The position numbers and the translations under genes are program-made. Under the pieces are notes generated by a model, which searched no databases, was not told where the DNA came from, and saw only the letters and a list, made by a program, of their open reading frames with translations. Below, piece by piece: positions 36,209 to 45,500 of a stretch of DNA of 64,000 bases. Origin of the DNA: Stakelama portus (lineage in GTDB: Bacteria; Pseudomonadota; Alphaproteobacteria; Sphingomonadales; Sphingomonadaceae); assembly GCF_003171655.1 (NCBI RefSeq), contig NZ_QFZL01000002.1, forward strand, positions 248,001 through 312,000. The letters run 5' to 3'. Each line of letters starts with the position of its first letter. Within the stretch, counting starts at the first letter, position 1.

Positions 36209-39200
36209 GATTGTGTCTCTTCTAGTACCTGCAGAACCCGTGTGACGACCTCCCCGACCGGATTTGTGTCCGGTTCGAACAGAATCAGGTTCCAGCCAAC
36301 TCCGTCATGGATTTCCTCCGCGACGGCGAGCCCCGCCCCAGACCAGCCGAACTCCATCATTCCAACGACCCGGCCTTCGGCTAACAGGTCGTCCCCGAAC
36401 CGATCCGGCGCGGGCGCCTCCGCAGCGATCAGCGCATCGATAAGGGGGTGGAAAGCCTCGTCGCAAAGCGCGCGCGCCTCCATCCAGGCCATTACCGCGC
36501 TATCAGACGGATCCGAACGATCGGACATATCGGGCGGCGACAGGGTATCGAGTCCGTCAAGTTCAACATGGAACCCACGGACCCCTTGGAACAGATTCAC
36601 CAACCGCCAAAGACCGCGCCAAATATCTGTGTAAACGGCCTTCGTCGTGGGCGCTGCGCCCGGGTCCGGTAGCACGGCCCGAAGAATTAGCCGCAGATCC
36701 GTGTCGGATTGAAGCCATTCGCTTGGCGAGATCTTCTGGCACGCCAGATAAAGATCGATCGCTCCAGCGCCGACATGTTCTGCGAGATCTGGGGTTCGCA
36801 GGAACCCGCGCCCTTCCTCGGAAAGAGCGGCTGATCTGGGCAGTTGATCCAGCGGCCTGCCCGTCGCCACGAGAGCCCGGATCAATACGGACCTGGCCGC
36901 CTCCTCCTCCTCCTCCGCCTCCCCGTCGAGCAGGCGCCGGAGCGCTGCGAGGGCGGTTTCGGTTTGGAACGTTCGAACGGTGTCGGCAACAGATGCGAAT
37001 CCTGGATGGGCAAGAACCCGGGCGAGACGCCCGATCTTCTCTGAGCCGAGCTCCGATTCTTTCAGCGGATTGAGCAGGCTCCGATCGTCTGGGTCGAGGT
37101 CCCGCCACGAGAGGGTCCAGAGGCGCACCTCCCCGGATCGGATCATGGTGATCCGGTCAAGCAGATCTTGGCCGACGGTGCCCGCGTGGTATTCGATCCC
37201 GTCCATTTCGATCACGACCGGGAGGTGACCGGCGCGCCCGATCGGGGTGAGCAGGAAGTCAATTCGCTTCTTCGGGAGACCTCGAAACCGGGCTTCGATC
37301 TGGACTTGCGGTTCGATGGTCCAGAGGCGTGGCGCGTCTGTTCGCCCCGCCCGCAACACGAAGCCACGACGCCCACCGGCGAGCACCTGCGGAGTCAGTG
37401 CTCCGTCGCCGTAAAGCTCGGACAGGGCGCTGAGGAGCCTCTTCTCGAGCGCGCTTTCGACAAGTGCACCGCGCATCGACTCATCTATACCGGTCTCGGT
37501 GCGGGTCAGGCTGTCCCATTTCTGAAGGATCGCATCCATCAGCTGGCGGGCCCTGTCCCGATCCGGCTCCCCGGGTCCGAACTGTGACCGATAAGACTTA
37601 ACGCAGCGGAAGCACCCGTTTCGGTCCGTTTCCTGGTTACACGGACAGTCGCGGAGCGCTTCTGCTGCGCGCATGATCACCGAGCGCATCGTCTCCGGAT
37701 GTTCGCCGATCTGGCGCAGATAGCCCGAACCGCCGGGAACAGAATCGTAAAGATAGAGGCTACGCACCGTGGTCATTCCGTCCAGCTGCGCCGCGAATAC
37801 CGTGGAGCGGATGTGGTCTACCTTCCCGGCGAAATGGCGCCGCATGCCGAGATTGATCGCTGCAACGAAGCTTTTCAGATCGTCGTCATCTGCGTCTCCC
37901 ACGACGGGGATTACGATCCGGATCGCCTCTGTATCGAACCCGCGCATCAGGAAAACATCTGTTTCCCACCGGTCGCGCGGCAGATCTGTCTCTCGCACGG
38001 CGCGGCAATTCGGCGGGTGCGTCCCGCGATCATCTGGGTCTCGCGGGGGCTTCTGCAGGCCGCCGCAGTGCCGACAAATTCGGAACGGCTGCGCAGATCG
38101 GCGATCACCTGCGATTTTCGGCCCGGGAAGAGTGGATTTCGGACCGAAATTGAAGTCGCGAAAGGTGCAGTATGGAATAAATTCGAAGCCGAAGGGGGTT
38201 CCCGTGTCGCGGCTGGTAAACCAGGACGTGGCGATATCCTCAGGATTGTGAAACGGCATCAGGACCCGGTCGAACTGCCGTTGATCCCGCTGGTCCAAGT
38301 CCCGGATTGCGGCCTTTTCCTCGCTATCAACCGAGATAACCGACTTGAGCCTCACGACCTCGTGCTGCGACCCGGTGTCAGACCACATATCATCGCCGCA
38401 CTTTGGACAGGTGCGGCTCTCCGTTTCCTCGATCCTGCGGGCGACGTGTGAACAGGAGGGGCAGAAGGTCCAGGCGGTAAGGTCCTCCTTACCGATCTCG
38501 ATCCGCTCAATCTGAACTTGGCGGCCGTTGGCATAGAAGAACTGACCCGGCGCAAATTCAGAAAGCGCCGAACTGGCCGGTCGGGAATACTCGAGATAAA
38601 GAAGACCATCTTCGTCCCTGGCGGAGTCGTTGCGCCGCGACAAGATCGATGTCAGCTTCACCCCCTCCTCGGGGAAGGCATAATTCGGCAGTACGCCTTT
38701 GTCTGTCAGGAACTTGATGACCGGGACGTCGTCAATTCCACTTCTGATCAGCCTGTTGATCTCCGTCCGGTCCCGCGAGATTTCCTGCTCCCGCTTCTCG
38801 AACTCCTCATCCGTCAGCTCGGCTCGACGCCGCCGCAACCGTTCCAGTTCGCGTGTTGCCTCCTCCCGCTTCTGCAGCAGATTTGCTCTCTCCTCGGCCG
38901 CCCCATCAAATGCGGTCCCCACTCGCCAACCGATCGACCGTGAGTCCGTGCCGGTCAGATAAGTCCTCACACGCTCGACGAGGTCAGCGCGCTCCTGCAC
39001 CTCCGGGGGCAGGCCGGACAAGAAGACTTGGGCAAACTCCGCCCCGCGTATCCGCACGAGGTCGAGCCATTCTACCGGGAATCCCTCAGCCGCTCCGGCA
39101 GCGCGGCGCTTCAGGACATCCCGGACCTTCCCGTAATCCCCGCTCTCCGCAGAGGCGGATACGTAGGCATCGAGGGTGAACGCTGTCACCTGACGCAAAA

Positions 39201-42200
39201 GCACCTCTTCTGCAGCGAGGAACACACCCGGAGGACGTACCTCGCCGGCCAGCATCGGGGTCGGATCCTCCCAAAACTGGAGATCATGGGCGCGCGCGTT
39301 AGCGAGGACCAGATTCAGCGCGTTACCGTCGCGGCGCCCGCTCCGACCCATTCGCTGGACATAGTTCGCTTCCTCCGGCGGGACGGAACTAAGGAGCAGG
39401 GTCGACAGGTCTCCGATGTCGATCCCCATCTCGAGCGTCGGGGTTGCCGAGATCAGGTTGGGGGCCCAACGGGCCTCCCCTTTTATGAAGCCGGATTCAA
39501 CCCGCAGCCGTTCATCCGCCTCGAGGATTCCGGTATGCTCACGGGCCACGACCCGGTGATTGCGGTCGGAAGCGAGTGACCGGCGGAGAGCTGGCCGGGT
39601 CGATACGGAGGCAGCCTCCAAGTAACCGTCACATCCGATCCGAGCGCAAGGGGCTCCCAGCGCGCTCTCCGCGTTCTCAGCGAGAGCGGTCTCGTGACGC
39701 CCGCAGCAGCCGCAAACAAGCCCAAGCGTGGCGGTCGAGACGGTGACATGCTCCGGCTCGAGAAGCCAGGCGTGACAGTCTTGCCCGTCCGGACCATTCA
39801 CCCGTCGCACAAGGCCGTCGGCTTCCAGCCGATTGAGGACAATCGGGTAGATCGTGTCGGGGTCGGTCGCGACTTGCAGATCGACTGCCCCCAGCGCCCG
39901 GAAGAGCCAGTCTCGATACCAGTTCGAGGCGTGGTTTCGGGTGATCCGCTCGAATCCTGGCGGACTGCCCTGGAGGGTGATCGGAGTAGGAGCTAGCCCT
40001 CTGCGGAAATTCGGCACTGGCAGAGTTCTGCTCTGGCCGAGCCCCATCTGGACCGCCGCACGGTACCAGTTCAATCCGCGCGCAGCCTGGCTCGTCGCCA
40101 CTGCATTGACAACATAGGGATGACAAACGGCCCCCTGTTGGCGCATCCGTTGCAAGAATCCAGACAAGAACTGCGTGAGCACGTTCGGACTAATCTGCGG
40201 CGCGCCCGGGAACGCGTTGCGGATTTCGTTCGCCAGACGCTCGGCCGAGGACCGCAACAGGTCCACAGCGACGTCCGCGGCCGCCATTCCATTGACTTCG
40301 AGTGTGTGGCTGAAATGCGCCCGGTAGCTCAGATCGACGAAATACTCCCAGCCGAGGCGGAGCTGCATCTGATCGAGGAAGACAGGGTCCGAAATCGAAA
40401 TCCCGTCGCGGATCAGATCCTGATATCTGCGACGCCAAGTCTGCTCCTTGGCGATGAAAAGCGCGGTGAAATCGTCAGGCCCGAGTGCATCGAGATGTGC
40501 GGCAGGGACCTCCTCAATCACCTCCCGAAGGGTCATCTTCTCTGTCTCCGCGCCGGTCAACGCAGTAAAAAGGGACTTCTGATAGACGGAGAGGGCGTTC
40601 CGCGTTTCCGCGATCGCAGCCCGGTGAGCCGCGTCCTGAACCGAGTCCGAGAACATCAGGAAGCGCGGCTTCGCTTCCGGTCGCTCTTCATTCTGCGCCG
40701 AGGTGTAGATGGTTCCGGTGATCCCGGTCGTCAGTCGTGCGGCCCGCATTCCAAACAGGAGAAGGCCACGAGCCTGACCGCAAGCGGGGCAAGTCCGATC
40801 TATGCGTCCCTGACCATCAGTCGGGCTGTACATCCAAACCGGGGAGGCTGAGCCTGGCTCGAGCCCCTCGTGATCTGCGGGGGTGAAGTCGACGGACTCC
40901 GCATCGAGCAGCCCTTTGACGATTTGACCGCCCCCACCGCTGGCCTGCACCATGCGATCGATGGTGTCGTGATAAAAAAGACGGATCCGGTCGGCACCAT
41001 TCTCGTCGAAGAACTCTTCGTACAGCTGTTCTAGCGGGGCCCAGCAAGATTTCGACCCCGAGTTCAGACGGCCAACATGGGCCGTTGCGCCGCACCGGTT
41101 GCAATTCACGACCGGGAGGGAACGACGGAGTGCCTGGCGGTCGAGGTCGAGTGCGTGAGACAGGTGCATAGCTGACCGTCGCCCGTCCGCTTCAAGACGC
41201 GGCAGGTTCGTCACCATGCGGGACATCTCCCGGACCCAGATTTGGAGCCGGACGTTGAACAGGGGCCGCGGATTCTCGACCGCTCCAGAGCGCGCCCAGG
41301 CGACCAAGGCGACCACCAGTTCGGCGAGAGCTCTGTGGTCCGCTGCCACCCAGTCCCGCAGCACGCGCACTTGCGCGAGACCGGCCGCGATCTCTGCGAG
41401 CGAAGCCGGGCCCGAATGCTCGGCGATAATCTTTAGGGCGCGCTGGCACAGGTGGTGCTGAAGGAGCCGCTCTCCGAGCGCGATCCGCCAAGCAGGGTCG
41501 GCGGCGTTCCCATCGCGAAGAAAAGCGAAGTCCGGGTCGGTTTCGTCAGGGAAGAGGCAGTGAGCCAGCCGCTGCGCCGCGAATGGTTGATCGAGCTCCT
41601 CCGCCTCCCGTAGGGCGGCGTGGACACCAACGGGATCAGGGCGGTCGACATATTCGGGGTCGCCAAACACCTCGTTGGGCGTTTTTCGGGTCTCCCGGAT
41701 CACAGCGCCCGCATCGAACGGCTCCCCGAATATCGTCTCCGCGTAGCGCCGGAGGTCCGTTGCCGCCTCGTCCCCGGAACCCAGCGTCGCCGAGGAACCA
41801 ACGCAGACGAGGTGTCCCTCGGGGGTCCCAAGCCGATACTTGAGGCGCCGCAAGAGCAAGGCAAGGTCCGCTCCCTGCGCGCCGTCAAACGTGTGCATTT
41901 CATCGACCACGAGAAACCTCAGGGACTCGTGATCGTTCGCCTGCCACAACGGTTTATCCCGCCCACGCAGGAGGAGATAGTCGAGCATCTTGTAGTTGGT
42001 GAGCAGAATATCCGGCGGGTTGCGCCGCATCGTCTCACGGTGGGTGATGATGCTGTCCGCGGTCACCTCGTGGGTCGCGTTCTTCGGTTCGGCGTCCGCG
42101 TAAATCCCCGCGCGCACCCCGTGCAGGGTTGCGATCCCGGATAGCGCGGCCGCAATCCGGCGCGCCTGGTCGGTCGCCAGAGCGTTCATCGGATAGATCA

Positions 42201-42597
42201 GGATCGCCTTGATCCCCGGCTTCCCCTTGTTTCGCCGGCAGTGATCGAGGATCGGCCAAAGGTAGGACTCTGTCTTGCCCGATCCGGTCCCGGTCGCCAC
42301 GAGGGTCGAGCGCATTCCCTCGCCACTTAGCCGCGCGAAGGCATCGATCTGGTGCTGGTAGGGGGCGAAGCGCAGCGGGACTTCAGCGAAAGGCTGCGTC
42401 CAGGTCCCATCGGCGGCCCCGTCGATTTGCCGGAACGGCATGTCGACCGAAAGCCACGGGCCCTTGATGAAGTTTGCGGGCTCTTCGAGAAACCGATCCA
42501 CCATGCCCTCGAAGGCGCGGCTCGAACTGTTCAGGGTCGTGTGGACCAGTTCGCGCAGGCTCTCCTGAACATGGCGGGCAAGGAGGATCGGGTTCAT
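36205..42597 (-). CDS. Giant DEAD/DEAH helicase with DUF1998 and a PD-(D/E)XK-like C-terminus (DrmA/DrmB- or DruE-like)
   Basis: 2130 residues. SF2 motifs: I ATGTGSGKTES near residue 100; II DEMH near 230; III GSSATLG; V ATPTLEMGIDIGD; VI QRMGRSGRR near 1079. Zinc-binding cysteine clusters lie in the middle (CGCCGRH and CPSC...CPKC). The DUF1998 region at about residues 1610-1670 has YLYDSVPGGSGYL and the CPCN...GCFRC cluster. Near residues 1775-1830 a segment with RIDFLLTP and VVIEMDGIEYH fits the D...ExD pattern of DUF559/Vsr-like PD-(D/E)XK nucleases. DISARM has separate DrmA and DrmB, and Druantia DruE is a single chain of about this size. A fused nuclease would make this a single-chain translocating nuclease. 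Confidence 0.87.
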   Translation of the reverse strand: MNPILLARHVQESLRELVHTTLNSSSRAFEGMVDRFLEEPANFIKGPWLSVDMPFRQIDGAADGTWTQPFAEVPLRFAPYQHQIDAFARLSGEGMRSTLVATGTGSGKTESYLWPILDHCRRNKGKPGIKAILIYPMNALATDQARRIAAALSGIATLHGVRAGIYADAEPKNATHEVTADSIITHRETMRRNPPDILLTNYKMLDYLLLRGRDKPLWQANDHESLRFLVVDEMHTFDGAQGADLALLLRRLKYRLGTPEGHLVCVGSSATLGSGDEAATDLRRYAETIFGEPFDAGAVIRETRKTPNEVFGDPEYVDRPDPVGVHAALREAEELDQPFAAQRLAHCLFPDETDPDFAFLRDGNAADPAWRIALGERLLQHHLCQRALKIIAEHSGPASLAEIAAGLAQVRVLRDWVAADHRALAELVVALVAWARSGAVENPRPLFNVRLQIWVREMSRMVTNLPRLEADGRRSAMHLSHALDLDRQALRRSLPVVNCNRCGATAHVGRLNSGSKSCWAPLEQLYEEFFDENGADRIRLFYHDTIDRMVQASGGGGQIVKGLLDAESVDFTPADHEGLEPGSASPVWMYSPTDGQGRIDRTCPACGQARGLLLFGMRAARLTTGITGTIYTSAQNEERPEAKPRFLMFSDSVQDAAHRAAIAETRNALSVYQKSLFTALTGAETEKMTLREVIEEVPAAHLDALGPDDFTALFIAKEQTWRRRYQDLIRDGISISDPVFLDQMQLRLGWEYFVDLSYRAHFSHTLEVNGMAAADVAVDLLRSSAERLANEIRNAFPGAPQISPNVLTQFLSGFLQRMRQQGAVCHPYVVNAVATSQAARGLNWYRAAVQMGLGQSRTLPVPNFRRGLAPTPITLQGSPPGFERITRNHASNWYRDWLFRALGAVDLQVATDPDTIYPIVLNRLEADGLVRRVNGPDGQDCHAWLLEPEHVTVSTATLGLVCGCCGRHETALAENAESALGAPCARIGCDGYLEAASVSTRPALRRSLASDRNHRVVAREHTGILEADERLRVESGFIKGEARWAPNLISATPTLEMGIDIGDLSTLLLSSVPPEEANYVQRMGRSGRRDGNALNLVLANARAHDLQFWEDPTPMLAGEVRPPGVFLAAEEVLLRQVTAFTLDAYVSASAESGDYGKVRDVLKRRAAGAAEGFPVEWLDLVRIRGAEFAQVFLSGLPPEVQERADLVERVRTYLTGTDSRSIGWRVGTAFDGAAEERANLLQKREEATRELERLRRRRAELTDEEFEKREQEISRDRTEINRLIRSGIDDVPVIKFLTDKGVLPNYAFPEEGVKLTSILSRRNDSARDEDGLLYLEYSRPASSALSEFAPGQFFYANGRQVQIERIEIGKEDLTAWTFCPSCSHVARRIEETESRTCPKCGDDMWSDTGSQHEVVRLKSVISVDSEEKAAIRDLDQRDQRQFDRVLMPFHNPEDIATSWFTSRDTGTPFGFEFIPYCTFRDFNFGPKSTLPGPKIAGDRRSAQPFRICRHCGGLQKPPRDPDDRGTHPPNCRAVRETDLPRDRWETDVFLMRGFDTEAIRIVIPVVGDADDDDLKSFVAAINLGMRRHFAGKVDHIRSTVFAAQLDGMTTVRSLYLYDSVPGGSGYLRQIGEHPETMRSVIMRAAEALRDCPCNQETDRNGCFRCVKSYRSQFGPGEPDRDRARQLMDAILQKWDSLTRTETGIDESMRGALVESALEKRLLSALSELYGDGALTPQVLAGGRRGFVLRAGRTDAPRLWTIEPQVQIEARFRGLPKKRIDFLLTPIGRAGHLPVVIEMDGIEYHAGTVGQDLLDRITMIRSGEVRLWTLSWRDLDPDDRSLLNPLKESELGSEKIGRLARVLAHPGFASVADTVRTFQTETALAALRRLLDGEAEEEEEAARSVLIRALVATGRPLDQLPRSAALSEEGRGFLRTPDLAEHVGAGAIDLYLACQKISPSEWLQSDTDLRLILRAVLPDPGAAPTTKAVYTDIWRGLWRLVNLFQGVRGFHVELDGLDTLSPPDMSDRSDPSDSAVMAWMEARALCDEAFHPLIDALIAAEAPAPDRFGDDLLAEGRVVGMMEFGWSGAGLAVAEEIHDGVGWNLILFEPDTNPVGEVVTRVLQVLEETQS

Positions 42598-42598
42598 C

Positions 42599-45500
42599 TC
42601 AGGCGGCCTCTTCGGATTTCAGCCGCTCGAAATGCGCCCAGGCGCGCCGGTAGTCCTCGATCCGGTCGCATTGGGTGAAGGGGCCGACGAAATGGCGTGT
42701 CACGGTGCGCGGACCGCCGGGCATAGTGTCGTCGATGGCCGTGCAGGTCAGTTGCTGCGCGTTATCGACGAGGATTTTCTCCCAGGCCGCGCGGCCGGGG
42801 CTCTTGCCGCGATCGTCGAGCCAGCCGACACCAGGCAAGCCCTTGGAACAGGTCCAGACGATCCGGCCATTCTGGTCGAACCAAGTGCCTGCCTCGTATT
42901 CTTGCAAAACAGGAAAGTAGATACGATAGATCTCAATCAGTTGATCGAGGGTCAGACTGAGCGCCTGGGCGACCAGCACATCGATTTCGGCGAGGGCCAT
43001 GCGGCGAGCAAATTCCGTACGGAAGCCAGCGCTTCGGTCCCAATTAGCGGGCCCATTTATCGGTCTATCATGTTCAAGGCGAGGATCTGAGGACGACCAC
43101 GTCAGGACATCAGAGCCGACAAAGTTGCGCGCCCAAAACTCAGAGTAAGCGCTCGAAATGCAAACCAACCGCAATACACGGCTTCTCGCTGTGCCGTTCA
43201 ATCTGACCCATGGCAATCGCGCAGCCTGAGACTCGTGCAAATCGGATATCGCCGACGCCTTTACCAAAAAGTCAAAGGGTAATGATGCAGAAAATGCAGC
43301 GAGATCAAGTAACAATGTTTCATCCTGAACTGCAATACTCTCTATTCCACCGACGTGGCAGACGTTCGGGGGAATCAATGCAGATATCAGACTTCGCTCG
43401 CTATTCAGATTAATTTGACGGCGGAAAGCAACCCTAAAGAAATCGGCGTGCGCCTTACTCGAATCCCAAGTGCACTTGGTGATCGATCGTCGATATTCAT
43501 CCATCTCAATTGCTGGAGAAAAGTTTGAACGCGGAATGAAGTCATCAGGGATGAGCTGGTGATCAACGACGTCATAATCCCCCTTCTTCTTCGAAATGTT
43601 TCGAGGGGTCTTATAAAACGGATTCGCAACGTGAATGTGCGGTCCCTGCAAGACGGTCTCCGCCCAATCCCGATAGCCTGTATCCCGTTTTATTGTTCCG
43701 TCCTTCTGCCTCCCACTCTCATGCCAGCACGAAGACATTTGCCAACGCGGAACTCGAATACCTTCTGTAATCTCGCCCCGAGGATTTTGATCATCGCTTG
43801 GCTTCCCTTCACGTAGTTTTGGGAACTCAGCAAGGCGTCGAAAGACAACAAGCATATTTGCAGAAAATGGCTGTATGAAACGTGTTTCCTCAATTGGACT
43901 GGCCGCATCCTCTGCAAGGGAATTTATTACAGACAATGCACCGCGATTTATTCTTACGATCCTGTCACGGTGACCACGGGTGTCCCATTTCCCATCAGCC
44001 CCTTTTATATCTGGGACGGGACCAGTGCCATCATGCTCAAAAGAGTCCTCAACCTGCTGCGCCAGGAATGCGGTCGTGAATTGATCGAAGGAAATATCGG
44101 CATCAACTCCGCGATATATGTTCTGGCTAAACCGCATGTAATGTGCGGCATCCGCGAAATTCTTGGCTGTCATTGTGTTGATGTAGCCAAAGTGCTTGAC
44201 GATACGCGAATACCAATGCCGACGGAACGCACCGGACTTCGGATCTCCCAAATGTCCGTCCTGATGAATAAGCGCCGCATACCCCTCCGGCGCGACCAGC
44301 CGGAACGACAGATCGATGAAGCAGCGGTAGAGGTTGTTCGACCCGCCCCCTGCGAAGGGGTTCATCACCTCGGACGAGGTCACTTCCATCGCCCCCCGGG
44401 TCGACACGAAGTCCTGAAGGAAGGCCGCTACTGCCGGAACCAGCCGCCCATCGCGCCGCACGGTAGGCGCCTTCGGCAGCGCCTCAGGGAGAACCTTCTT
44501 TGCGTCGGACGCCGACAACCCCGCATGAAGCGGGTCGATATCTGCCAGTACCAACCCTTCGTTCCACGAGGGCTTTGCCCATGGGGGGTTTCCGACGATT
44601 ACATCGAAACCGCCCCGCGCTTTCATTACGTCGGCGAAGATCAGGTCGAAATGCACGAAGCGCTCTCGCTCGGCGACCTCGACCGCCGTCTTCAGCCAGT
44701 CGAAATTATCGATCAGCGCCTCAACATTCGTTTCGCGGAACAACCCCTCCTGCCGCTTGGCTGCCGCCTTGAACAGGTCGCGCGCCGGTGCGTCGGGTTC
44801 AAGCCGGTCAAAGAAGTCCGGCGCGGGCTCCGAGAATTCCGCCACGCTTGGCGCAGCGAGCGCACCGTCGGCGGTGAACCCACCCTCGATGATCATCGCC
44901 ATGCCCTGAAAGAACTCCGCCCGGCTGGGTAGCTGATCCGCCCTTTCGAGCGGCCAGAGCCAGAGCGCGCACCAGGCGTCCATCGCCGTCTTCAGACGCT
45001 TGTAGGGCAATGTGTTGGTGGCGCGGTCCTCACCGGTGATGCGCGCGTTCAGACGCGCCTTGTCATGGAAATCCATGCCCTTGTTGCCGGGCATCACCTT
45101 ATCGGGCCAGATCGTAATCTCGTCGTTGGCCGCGACACGAGAGCGGGCAAGATCATTGGCCACCTGATCGAACAGTGCTTCGGCAACGCGGCTGAGCTTC
45201 TGGACCAGCTTGATCTCGTGCGGCTCGAGCTTCTTGAAGAAGCCATCCTTCCGCCACGCCTTGATCTGATCTTGCACGTCCTTAGCAAAGGGGGCGATCG
45301 ATTTGTCCTTATCGAAGTTCGCCATATCCTTGGCAGGCAGGAGCCACTGCCAGACATGCCCCTCGGGCAGGCGCTTTCGCCAGCCGATCTCTTCCGGCTT
45401 GCCGTTGAGCCAGAGGTCCGGCTGCGCCCTCGCGCTAAGCATGTCCGTCGAATAGGCGGCGCGGCGCGCACCGATCAGGGAGTTCCCGGCGTGAAGCTGA

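Noticed and set aside
35540..36634. Rightward opening of about 360 codons across the UvrD/giant-helicase junction
   Set aside because: Antisense to both helicase genes and without a recognisable motif.
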